Source: Antedon bifida (taxonomy: Eukaryota > Echinodermata > Crinoidea > Comatulida > Antedonidae). Taken from it: a stretch of DNA of 64,000 bases. Each line of letters starts with the position of its first letter. Position 1 is the first letter of the stretch. The notes under the pieces were generated by a model that did no database searches, was not told where the DNA came from, and saw nothing but the letters and a program-made list of their open reading frames with translations. The position numbers and the translations under genes are program-made. Location: positions 27,471,001 to 27,535,000 of the forward strand of contig OY727095.1 of NCBI GenBank assembly GCA_963402885.1, written 5' to 3'. Of the stretch, positions 34,876 through 45,340 are shown piece after piece.

Positions 34876-36589
34876 TCCAAGATTGTATTAGAAAGGCAAA
34901 AAACAAATATTATTGTAATTCCTTATTAAGTCTTAAACGTAACAACCCTGCCATGTGGCATAAAGGTATTAAACAACTATGTAATCTTAAGACTAAAAAT
35001 TCTAATTTCACCTTGCCTGGGCTGTCCAAAGTTGAAACTGCCTCTGAGATTAATGCCCATTTCTCTAGTGTTTGTAATGCCATCCCTCCTCTTAATTTAA
35101 ACGATTTGCCTGCTTATCTCCCAGCCCCTGGGCCACCACCTTTAATATATGCTGGTCAGGTCCTAAAAGCCCTTTGTAATCTTAAGCCTAACAAAGCTGG
35201 CCATCCAGATGAACCCCCTATTAAATTATATCGAGATTTTGCTCCTGAACTTGCTGAGCCTGTTGCGGATATCTTCAATCATGCATTGAAGGATGGTGTT
35301 TTCCCCGACCTTTGGAAAAAGGCTACTGCAGTTCCCATTCCTAAAACTGTGAATGCTAGTTCTGTCTCTGACCTTAGACCTATTTCCCTTACCTATATTC
35401 TTGCCAGGGTATTTGAATCTTTTATTGTTAAGTGGATTCTTGAAGATATTAAGGGTAAATTAGATTCTCGTCAATTTGGTAGTAGGAAAAAGGCTTCCTC
35501 AACTCACTATCTTGTTAGTCTTATTGACTCTACACTCAAAGATGTTGAGAAGGGTAAATGTTATGTGAACCTATGTGCCACTGACTTTACTAAAGCTTTT
35601 GATCGTGTTGATCATAATGTTATTATTATAAAGTTGATTGAACTGGGTGTGAGGTCGTCCATAATTCCCATCGTCTGCAGCTTTCTCACTTCCCGTTCTC
35701 TCAACACCAAGTTTGCTGGGACTTTGTCATCTTCCAAGTCACTGACTTGTGGTGTCCCACAGGGGACATTGCTTGGCCCTGTACTTTTCCTAGTACTTAT
35801 TAACGATGCTTGTGTTGATTGCTGCAGACGATGGAAATATGTGGATGACCTCACACTTGGGGAGGTCGTTCGCAATTAGGTGATTTGCCTTCCATGCAAT
35901 CCCTGTTAGATGATCTGAGTGTTTGGTGTTCATCCAATAACATGATACCCAAACCCTCCAAATGCCATATCTTGGTTGTCAATTTTCTTAAGGACAAGTC
36001 GGACGATATTATATCGCCTTCTTTTAGTCTGAGTGGTTCCATTTTACAAGTAGTTGATCACATGACGCTTCTTGGTGTAATCATTCAAAATGACCTGAAA
36101 TGGGAACTTAACACTAATAATATTGTGTCTAGAGCTTCTAGACGTTTATTTTCCTTGTGCATTTTGAAAAAAGTTGGAATCTTAATTAATGATCTGTTGA
36201 CTGTTTATATGGCTTATATAAGACCTATTTTAGAATATGCTGCCCCTGTTTGGCATGGCGCTATCACTAAGAATATGTCCAAGTCTATTGAAAAGGTACA
36301 AAAGAGAGCATTGCGAATCATGCTAGGTAACCACTATTTGTGCTATGATCATGCATTGTCTGTTACTGGTTTACCTACTCTTGTTGAGAGAAGAAACAAA
36401 CTGGTGTTGTCTTTCGGGGAAGGCTTACTAAAATCCGAGCTGTTTAGAGAAATACTTCCCCCTCTTCATAAGCCAGTTCGGTCTCTCAGATTCAACCGAT
36501 TTCTAGAAGTACCTCATTGTAAAACCAGCAGACTTAGGTCGTCTCCAGTTCCCACCATGGTGGATATAATTAATAGGCATCACTAGCTC
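34839..36589 (+). pseudogene. LINE H ORF2, reverse transcriptase part with a frame break
   Basis: The RT has LKPNKAGHPDEPPIKLY, LWKKATAVPIPKT, FGSRKKASSTHYLVS, motif A TDFTKAFDRVDHNVI, motif B TCGVPQGTLLGPVLF and motif C YVDDLTLG. Motif C is YVDD, not the YADD or FADD of the other LINEs here. The frame stops at 35879, and 35885-36589 continues in another frame with HMTLLGVIIQNDLKWELNTN and the AYIRPILEYAAPVWHG segment. One small indel near 35850-35885 accounts for this. The stop at about 36587 is the natural end. Confidence 0.9.
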
Positions 36590-37295
36590 TTTTTTTAGAT
36601 ATGTAATAAGTGAATGTTTTTAAGGTTTTTTATTCATGTATGGTTTATAATTTTATGGTACGATATCTAATTTTAATAAGATGTTTCTATTTTTATAGCA
36701 ATTTTAACTAATTTTTATTTATTTGTAATACAATTCATTTCAGTCTTTGACTGTCGTTTTGTAATATATTTTTATATACCGATTAAATAAATAAATAAAT
36801 AAACATTGTCGAAAATGATCACTTTTTAGTCACGCGAACGATGTAAACAAGTTACGCCCTCTGTTGGCCGCTTGGCGAATGCACGAAATAAACAAGGTTT
36901 TCGAAGTAATAAATTCATTATAAAATTACGTTTTTTTTAGTAATTTATTATATATATTATATCAAAATGTCAATATCAATAAAATACGGATTGTTAAATA
37001 CCTTTAAAAACTTGATAAATACCCACAAAAATGAATATGAATTTGGTCTGAGGTGAGACGTTTCGGCCCACAAAGTGGGATGTTTCGGCCCGAAAGTGGG
37101 CCGAATCGTCCCACCAAAAGTGGGCCGAATAGTCCCGGGCCGAATCGTCTCAGGGCCGAATCGTCCCTGAACCTACAAACCTCCGCCTACTGTAAAATTC
37201 CCCTACATAAAATGCCCCCTGAAAATTTTTTTTTTTACATTTTTTTTTATTAGTTCTAAGTCTAAATATGTTAACTGCACACTACAAAGTTGTGG

Positions 37296-37375
37296 ATGAC
37301 AGTGTGGTGTAATAGTTATGTATCCAGCCTCTCACAGTTGAGATCGCTGGTTCAAGTCCCACTTAGGTTTTTTTT
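37296..37375 (+). repeat. tRNA-like sequence followed by a T run
   Basis: TGGTGTAATAG (37305-37315) fits an A box and GGTTCAAGTCC (37349-37359) a B box, about 33 bp apart. TTTTTTTTT follows at about 37368. It may be a degenerate tRNA or a SINE head; the 5' stem is not convincing. Confidence 0.55.
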
Positions 37376-37384
37376 TTATTATTT

Positions 37385-37745
37385 TTTTATTTCTTTTTTG
37401 TTTGTTTTTTGTGGACCTTGATCTTTGACCCTGACCCTTCAAAATTTAACCACAATTATATGATGTGTCATTGATCATTGTGGCTAAGTTTGGTGAGAAT
37501 CGGATAAAAACTGTGGTCTCTAGGCAGTAAAATAGTTTTTTGTTAGTTGTGACCTTGACCTATGACCTTTTCCCCTCAAAATCGAACTCGTCCGAGCTTT
37601 TGGGGCATAGATCATTGTTGCCAAATAGATCATTGTTGCCAAATTTGGTGAGAATCGGATAAAAACTGTGGCCTCCAGGCTGTACACAAACACACACACA
37701 CACAAACATACAGGGGTGAAAACATAACCTCCTTGGCGGAGGTAA
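37385..37745. mobile_element. Dispersed repeat ending in ACCTCC-TTGG-CGGAGGT
   Basis: The block contains two diverged units of 'ttggtgagaatcggataaaa' (37484 and 37638) plus 'ctgtggcctccagg'. It also has 'gaccttgacctatgacctt', a CA microsatellite (37687-37703) and the terminal hairpin ACCTCCTTGGCGGAGGT (37727-37743). The same layout is widespread in marine-invertebrate genomes, so I take it as a non-autonomous repeat. A matching ACCTCCGCC at 37179 may be its other end, interrupted by M2. Confidence 0.6.
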
Positions 37746-37862
37746 TAATAGTAATGATAATCGTTAATATAAATTAGTAAATTAATTGATCACATAGATA
37801 GATATAACTTAACGGGAAACTAAAATTAGTTAATTAAACCTCGTAGTTAACATCCATCATAT
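37746..37862. other. Short AT-rich spacer
   Basis: Nothing recognisable. Confidence 0.5.
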
Positions 37863-39269
37863 TGTAACACTCTGACCATCAGGTCAACAACCCTTTTTCA
37901 CTATTTCTCCCTACTCCATCTATTAACATTCCTAGTGGTTTCTTCCTATCCCTAGGTACTCTTTGTTCACTATCCTATAACCCACATCCTTAATCAATTA
38001 CTGTTTCCTCATCATCATGGAATGTTCCCTTTACTAAATAGTCCCCTCCCAGTACATGCATATTAATTAGGACCGTTCCTTAAAATATGGATGTACTGGT
38101 AAGAGGAGAGAAGAGAAGGAAAAGAGCTTGGTAGAATAAAACATAGAATAGAGAGAAAACGTATGTAATATAGCCAGAACAGACTGTATTAAATTGCATG
38201 TTTTAAAACTTATAATATTTTATATTTTGTTATATATATATATGTGATGACGAATTGTCATTACTTGTTTATTTTTAATTACTAGTAGAAGTAGTAATGT
38301 ATTGTCATCATTATATTTTGATTTTGGAATGATATTTCATTCCCTTTACTTGATATTACTTGATTTTGTTTTTTTTTAAATTTAATTAGCTTACAGTTTT
38401 AATAATTTTCACATTTACTTAATTACTTAATTTCTTTTATATTACAATTATGTTTTATTTTAAATATACGAAGTGGGACACTTCTTTGGTAGAGAGGGAA
38501 TAATGTAACACTCTGACCATCAGGTCAACAACCCTTTTTCACTATTTCTCCCTACTCCATCTATTAACATTCCTAGTGGTTTCTTCCTATCCCTAGGTAC
38601 TCTTTGTTCACTATCCTATAACCCACATCCTTAATCAATTACTGTTTCCTCATCATCATGGAATGTTCCCTTTACTAAATAGTCCCCTCCCAGTACATGC
38701 ATATTAATTAGGACCGTTCCTTAAAATATGGATGTACTGGTAAGAGGAGAGAAGAGAAGGAAAAGAGCTTGGTAGAATAAAACATAGAATAGAGAGAAAA
38801 CGTATGTAATATAGCCAGAACAGACTGTATTAAATTGCATATTTAAATAAAACTGTATCTGACCATAAACCATATTTGCTGTTGGTACATTTTGTGACAC
38901 AACCCTTTTTCACTATTTCTCCCTACTCCATCTATTAACATTCCTAGTGGTTTCTTCCTATCCCTAGGTACTCTTTGTTCACTATCCTATAACCCACATC
39001 CTTAATCAATTACTGTTTCCTCATCATCATGGAATGTTCCCTTTACTAAATAGTCCCCTCCCAGTACATGCATATTAATTAGGACCGTTCCTTAAAATAT
39101 GGATGTACTGGTAAGAGGAGAGAAGAGAAGGAAAAGAGCTTGGTAGAATAAAACATAGAATAGAGAGAAAACGTATGTAATATAGCCAGAACAGACTGTA
39201 TTAAATTGCATATTTAAATAAAACTGTATCTGACCATAAACCATATTTGCTGTTGGTACATTTTGTGAC
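37863..39269. repeat. Three copies of an LTR-like repeat (about 340-395 bp)
   Basis: Copy A (37863-38201) and copy B (38504-38899) start TGTAACACTCTGACC. Copy B ends GGTACATTTTGTGACA, giving TG...CA borders and an AATAAA at about 38850. Copy C (about 38899-39269) begins inside the repeat at ACAACCC and runs 371 bp behind B to the same end. The stretch before copy B (GGTAGAGAGGGAATAA) is purine-rich, like a polypurine tract before a 3' LTR. The 300 bp between A and B is AT-rich and codes for nothing visible. Copies agree almost base for base, so the duplication is recent. Confidence 0.8.
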
Positions 39270-39606
39270 TGTGTGAAATCCTGCCGCTGAGACTATATGA
39301 CATAGTAACGGATACACTAAAATAACACCGTTACAATATAAAGTTAGATATAAATGATATAATGATAAATGCTTGATAGTGGGTGCCAAAAAAGGCCAGA
39401 ACCCATTGTAAATGGGAGCACCCAAACACAAACCGAGGCGTTTACTTAAATATGGAATGCAATCCATAGCATACCATAGTAAATCTAAACAAAATTAATA
39501 TATAGGCCTACCTATAATTTAACCTGAGCCACCCGCTCAATGGTTTATTATCTTTTTAGCCAAACGCCCTGTATTACGGCCAAACGCCATAATATATTTT
39601 GTACTT
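39270..39606. other. No gene seen
   Basis: Unique-looking AT-rich sequence. 'ggccaaacgcc' occurs next to 'gccaaacgccc' around 39560-39590. Confidence 0.5.
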
Positions 39607-40475
39607 TTTAAATATTAAACGAATGCATACGTACGTAGGGTTCAGGGACGATTCGGCCCTGAGACGATTCGGCCCGGGACTATTCGGGCCGCTTTTGGTG
39701 GGACGATTCGGCCCACTTTTGGGCCGAAACATCCCACTTTGTGGGCCGAAACGTCTCACTTTAGACCAAATTCATATTCAATGTTTTGGGTATTTATCAA
39801 GTTTTTAAAGGTGTTTAACAATCCGCATTTTATTGATATTGACAATGTTGATATAATATATATAATAAATTACTAAAAAAACTTAATTTTATATTCAATT
39901 TATTTACTTCGAAAACCTTGATTATTTCGTGCATTCGCCAAGCGGCCAACAGAGGGCGTAACTTGTTTACATCGTTAGCGTGACTAAAAATTGATCATTT
40001 TCGACAATGTTTTCAAAATGTTTGCTTTATTGCATCTTTATCCCTAGTAGTATTACCCCATAGTCTCTCTGAAAATAAAGTTTGGGGAAAAAGCTTATTT
40101 TATGCTTATAAAATGCATATCAAAGCCGATAAATGTAAGTGTGCCGAATCGTCTCAGGGCCGAATCGTCCCGGGCCGAATAGTCCCGGGCCGAATCGTCC
40201 CAGGGCCGAATAGTCCCGGGCCGAATCGTCTCAGGGCCGAATCGTCCCGTTACCCGTACGTAGCTAGGCATCAGAGGACCAACGACCCATTTTTTGAATT
40301 ATATGTTGTGACAGCCCAAGACCCGCGGCATGTGTAGTTTCCCCTATTCTGTGACCTTTATATAGAGTGGGATCTAACCCAATAAATGAAATTGCTGTCT
40401 TAAGACATGTTGATATGAATTGTGGAGTTACCGGTTTACCATCTATGTGTTGGAACAGAGGGCCGTTGGTATGGT
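39607..40475 (-). pseudogene. C-terminal fragment of a tyrosine recombinase, split by M4
   Basis: On the minus strand 40475-40264 reads GPLFQHIDGKPVTPQFIS, then YKGHRIGETTHAAGLGLSQH and MGRWSSDA. These are the second catalytic Arg box (HRIG, lacking two residues of the usual GHSFRIG), the His/Gly region and the GRW motif of the tyrosine recombinases found in DIRS, Ngaro and Crypton-like elements. A stop follows. After the M4 insertion the frame continues LRTYAF(V) to a stop near 39607. The 5' side is cut by the end of palindrome R at 40473. Only about 80 residues remain, so the family cannot be fixed. Confidence 0.72.
39639..40254. mobile_element. Element M4: 616-bp MITE in the recombinase fragment
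   Basis: It has the same structure as M1 and M3, in the same orientation. The 9-bp duplication CGTACGTAG is at 39630-39638 and 40255-40263. Both copies are exact. Confidence 0.95.
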
Positions 40476-40964
40476 TTACGATGAAATCGGTCGCGTCTGA
40501 AGTATTCAAAATATTATATTATTATTATATCATTTTTTTATTATATTATATATTGTATTGTAATGAATTATACGTTTTGCATTATATTACTTGGTTTTAG
40601 CATTATATTATATCTATTTCTAATATATTATGTGAAAAATGTAACAAATTATTGACTATTTGTATTATATTATTCGGTTTTGGCATTATATCATGAACAT
40701 TTACTATTATATTATTAATAAAATACATTATATTATAATATAATTGTATTATATTAAACGCATTTACCTTACTTTATAACATACAACATTATTATATTAT
40801 ACGGATTCGTTAGTTATATTATTATTTTGTATGATGTTTATTATACGTCACGACTTATTTCACTTCTTCTAACTCTTTCTCTCCCTCCCCCTGTTCACTA
40901 GCAATCAGCGGCAGAATCTGAATTGTGTGACTGTTAAAGAATAACTAATTATCTTTACTACGTA

Positions 40965-41242
40965 CGTACTAGGCCTAGCTTAGGCCTACTAGGGGATCTA
41001 GCCTAGACGTAGCTAGTTAGACCAAGGACCACCGGACAGCTACAACTAATACTACAATACAATAATACTACTACAATAACTTCTACTGCTACTAGGCCTA
41101 GCTAGTAGAGTACTACTAGGTAGCTACTACTAGGCTCTAGGGCGTATGTATGATGTTAACTACTAGGCCTAGGCCTACTAGTACTAGGCTAGGCCTAGAC
41201 TTAAGTTGTAGTAGGCTAGGGCCTGTTGCCTTAGGCTATAGG

Positions 41243-41285
<43 letters not shown>
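40965..41285. repeat. CTAGGCCTA-rich tract and ACT microsatellite
   Basis: Many overlapping CTAGGCCTA and TACTACTA words (40965-41240) are followed by about 14 ACT units (41244-41285). The mirror tract in the right arm (about 51590-51890) has a much shorter repeat, so the microsatellite expanded after the arms formed, or contracted on one side. Confidence 0.85.
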
Positions 41286-41287
<2 letters not shown>

Positions 41288-43320
41288 AGGCAGTCAGCCC
41301 ATGATGGGTACGAGTAAGCCAACATTTTGGAAAAGTAAACCAAAATTTGGGTACGAGCGAGTTGGCATGGGTACGGGTTGACCTGTATCCTTCTAGCTAA
41401 TCGTACTAGGCCTAGGCCTCAAGTAAGTCTACGCTACCCAGTCCGGCTACAATATGGTTTATTTTGTTTTATAGCTTTATTGATAGCTGGGTTCAAATCT
41501 GCTTTGCTTTTTATCATTCTAAAACAGATTTCCTTATAATAAAATAATATATGAATTTATTTGTAATATTGTAATGTATACATAATATAAGTAATTGCCA
41601 TTGCATTTATTATTATTTATTATATATTATATGGTTACCCCTTAATTATACTATAGTATAATTTCCTTGTTATATTTTACAATATTTTCTTCATAATTCT
41701 ACAATTTTGTCTTTCACAGCACAAATTTATCATACTGAATCATCACACACCAAGTCTCATAAATTTCTACTGTATTTGTCCAAGCTACTCCAGCTACATG
41801 GTATTGCCTTGAGGCTAAACTACACGGTATACTGGCACTACCATTATTCCTGGCTCGTCAACCTGGACCACATAAGCTCAGTTTCAGTTTATTTACCATT
41901 TCAATTTCTGAACATAAGAGATGAACAACTTATATGGATGGATAACCGTAAGAGCGAAGCTCGTTTACCGGTCACCCGTTAGTGCAGTGACATTACGGAC
42001 AACATAAAGACAGGACAAAGGTGCAATACATAACAAGACATGTGAACACTTGTGTTTGCAACCCCTTGGATAAAATAATATATTTATATAAAGGAGAAAG
42101 TTAGATATTATAATATTTCTTTTCGATCATACAATGATAATTTTAAAATTAATTAAATCCTAAGAAGTCATACTACTGATTCAAAATAGTGACTTACACC
42201 CTGTGGTCAAGGCTTTATTTTCTCTTATGCTTATTTCCTCCAACATACAGAGTACATAGGACTTTTTTATTCATAACTGTTGAATTGCATCCCAATACAT
42301 AGTACCTATTGGTATTATATCTAAAAATACAAAGGCGGCTAACACAGATAGTCCCATATATACAGTACTCTCTTATAAATAGATGTATCTCTCCAATCTA
42401 CTCCCAACTACCTAATCTAATAATAGTACTATTAGCATACTACTATACACTTTGTAGACAAGAAGTAAGTTGTATACACCTAGAGGACTTATGGTAGTAC
42501 AGTCGACATAATCTATACCTAGATTATTGCAGTAATTAAAGTACATTATTACAGAGATTTTTTTTTTTTTTGCAGAAATCAAAGTTATGTGTATAGAAAG
42601 CAGTACTCGTATTAAAAACTAAGCAGGTTGTACTCTTGAACGCAAACTGGCAGGATATTTTGAATATTTTTTATTGTTGAAATAAATGGAATCCTAACTT
42701 CGTTTTCTACGAACTGGTGACGAAGACATATTATGACCCTTTTATTTAAATTTATTTGAATAGACCTACATGATTGTTTTATATTTTAATATGTGATACT
42801 AATAGTAGAAAATTGTGTATAATGAGGACTATGAATCTGATATTCACTTGCATTCTCATCTTTTTAAAATATTATTTATAATGCTGGTAATGAGTTTAAA
42901 ATTTAATTATATTGACTATTTTTGATAATCATTATGTCCATATAAATTCATTTATATTTCTTTTATGTAATATAGTTCATATGTTATGTATTAAATAAAT
43001 TGGTAAGACCCTATACTGTTATTATTTAAGAAAAGTTTATATACACTTATTTTATGCCTACCAATATTAGTATAATTGTTTATATAAATATTTTGTCTAA
43101 TTGCCTTGATTTTTTGTATAGGCCAATGGCATCAATGTTTTTCTCAAAGCAAATTAGCCTAATAATGCCAAATTTAGACACATGATTCATTGATTTCTGA
43201 TATTCTGTACTTGTGTATGCATTACTAAAATAACCTAGTAGTTAATATATTTCATTTGTAAAGTATGTATAAACATTCAGTTTTTTTTTCACATCTAGTT
43301 TTCTATTAATTTATTAATAA

Positions 43321-44018
43321 TTATTATTATTAATTAATGAGTAATATGAACATATATTTAACATTTAATGCTGGAAGCTGTATCTACTCCTAACAAAGTT
43401 TCATACCTCCAAATTTCATCAACGTATTCAAAGCACTTAAATAAATATCACATTTAACATTACAAATTCAGGTTTTGATAGAATTTTGCTTTAAAACATA
43501 TACAAAAAACATCGATAAAAAATACTTTTCGTATTCAAAAACATTTGATACTTGGTATAAATGTTCAATATAGGTTGATCCATCCATATTGCAAAAAAAA
43601 AATAACTATCAAGCCAAATCACTGATTTTTTTAAATTTACGTTTTTACAAAATGTACACTTATGAAAGACCATACAATTCGAACTCATTTTTTTCAAGCT
43701 AATAACTATTTTGAAAAAACAACCAACAAAAAGCGTTCATGAATGCAATTTTGTTTCTGTAAATAGAGCAACCTATAGTGAACATTTATACCAAGTATCA
43801 ATTGTTTTTGAATACGAAAAGTATTTTTTATCGATGTTTTTAAGCAAAATTCTATCTAAAACCCGATTTTTTATGTTAAATGTGATATTTAATATTGAAG
43901 TGCTTTGAATACGTTGATGAAATTTGGAGGTATGAAACTTTGTTAGGAGTAGAACCAGCTTCCAGCATTGAATGTTAAAAATATGTTCATATTACTCATT
44001 AATTAATAATAATTACAC
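43321..44018. mobile_element. Element S: 0.7-kb palindrome nested in the left arm of R
   Basis: Arms of about 250-300 bp (about 43330-43580 and 43765-44012) are inverted copies. They start TTAATTAATGAGTAATATGA and contain 'caaagtttcatacctcc' and 'tacttttcgtattcaaaaac'. The corresponding place in the right arm (about 49190-49210) lacks it, so S arrived after the arms were duplicated. Ends are AT-rich and the target duplication is unclear. Confidence 0.85.
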
Positions 44019-44304
44019 AAACCAAAAGTGGTGTTGGTAGTCTATAAGTGCTAGCTTACCTGGATAAACCGACATTGGCCTATTCTCTCCGAGAAGAGAG
44101 CTACAACTCGAATATATACAAAAATTTTGAAAAACCCCCGTCAGATAATGGTACATTCCATGAACCCTGCCCTCAAGTGGGAACATCCCAACATACCACC
44201 ATCATCATTGAACGAGACGCTTGTCTTTGTGGGGACGGCGGGTGGGATGTTTATCCAGGTAAGCTAGCACTTATAGACTACCAACACCACTTTTGGTTTG
44301 TGTA
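44016..44304. repeat. Perfect inverted repeat of 55 bp around 179 bp
   Basis: 44016-44070 begins ACACAAACCAAAAGTGGTGT and is mirrored exactly at 44250-44304. The enclosed part contains the last unique block shared with the right arm of R. The motif 'agcttacctggataaaccga' occurs again at 44321, so this border has been rearranged at least twice. Confidence 0.85.
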
Positions 44305-44710
44305 GTCTATTTCGTGCCTAGCTTACCTGGATAAACCGACATTGGCCAGAGTAGCACCGGACTAGGCAACTAGTCGGAGGTGGGCAAGCAAGCCAACTGA
44401 ATGAAAGAGTCTCTACCACTGGGGCAAAGTTCGAATACTGTACCAAGACGGGTCAGGCTGTATACACTCGACTGTTATGTAACATCATATTAAGCCATTG
44501 GCTAAATGGTGGTCACTTTGTTGTGTGCTGAACCGTGAAAAACTGTTCCTTTGGTTCACCACGGTTCAAATTGTTGCTCTCGAAGTTTTCCACTGCAAGG
44601 TGGACTATATGGAGATAGCACACAGTCTTTCACAATGAGAGCCGCACATTCTTCAACAAGAGTAAGGGGGTCTCCCAGCTTACTGAAAACCAGTCGATAG
44701 ACTTTAGTGG

Positions 44711-45087
44711 GTCATTCTTGATGTGCAACACCAAATATGTAACTAACCCTACATACAGAGAGTAGAATACAGCATGTATGAGTACCTCTGTGAAAAATAT
44801 AATCTACTCAAGAGCATTCATAGGCAGTGAATGTTGAAACATTCCTACACTGCATTGCAAAACAAGGCAATTGCCCGAGTTAAGTCAATGGAGTTAATAG
44901 TAGGTCATTCTTGATGTGCAACACCAAATATGTAATTGTAACTAACCCTACATACAGAGATTAGAATACAGCATGTATGAGTACCTCTGTGAAAAATATA
45001 ATCTACTCGAGAGCATTCCTGGGCAGTGGATGTTGAGACATTCCTACCCTGCATTGCAAAACAAGGCAATTGCCCGAGTTAAGTCCA
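44711..45087. repeat. Tandem duplication, 193-bp period, in the core of R
   Basis: GTCATTCTTGATGTGCAACA starts at 44711 and 44904. Both copies run to 'gcccgagttaagtc' with only a few differences (for example 'cattcatagg' versus 'cattcctggg'). Confidence 0.9.
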
Positions 45088-45207
45088 TTAACGGGGTGTA
45101 TACAGCCAGCGGTAAATAAATTTGAAGATCCTAAACACTCGTATGACCGATTGTTAACAGCCTGTGACTGATATTGGCGTTTCTAAGCTGACCTAGCCAT
45201 AGCAAAA

Positions 45208-45340
45208 ATGAGTGACTCAACTTTAAAGGCCTTATGCAAAGGCTTGCTGTACGTTCCAACAGAACCCTTCGTCGCTGTTTTCGACTTTGACACCACCAAG
45301 CAATTTGATATACGGTGGGTTTGGAGACAGGAGACTCCTG
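45208..45340 (+). pseudogene. Possible Penelope-like N-terminal fragment
   Basis: The frame from 45208 reads MSDSTLKALCKGLLYVPTEP, then FDFDTTKQFDIRW. The LxxGLxxVPT pattern followed by a D..KF-like box occurs near the N terminus of Penelope-like reverse transcriptases. No other part of such a protein is seen nearby, so this may be chance. Confidence 0.25.

Larger units (their letters stand above)
32773..36800 (+). mobile_element. LINE H: full-length CR1/L2-like element inserted in M2
   Basis: It is flanked by AAACAT at 32767-32772 and 36801-36806. It has a 5' leader of about 300 bp (excluding M3), an endonuclease/RT ORF, and a 3' end with TAAA repeats (36784-36800). M3 sits in the leader. 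The presence of a leader and a complete ORF region suggests an essentially complete copy. Confidence 0.9.
32526..37173. mobile_element. Element M2, reverse orientation, split by LINE H
   Basis: The two parts, 32526-32772 and 36807-37173, are the right and left halves of one M element in reverse orientation. Together they make 614 bp, the same length as M3. The 9-bp duplication TACAAACCT is present at 32517-32525 and at 37174-37182, which proves that both halves come from one insertion. The break point falls in the AT-rich middle (GAAAACAT|TGTCG) and is flanked by the LINE H target duplication AAACAT. Confidence 0.95.
40495..44187. repeat. Left arm of palindrome R
   Basis: In order: an AT-rich array with 'attatatta' words (40500-40850), a TAGGCC-rich stretch, an ACT microsatellite, and a segment open for 91 codons (41707-41982). 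That frame has no family resemblance and its mirror copy is not open. AT-rich sequence, element S (43321-44018) and the block ending 44187 follow. Confidence 0.88.

Noticed and set aside
41707..41982. 91-residue frame in the left arm of R
   Set aside because: The mirror copy in the right arm is not open over the same length and there is no domain; it is probably chance.
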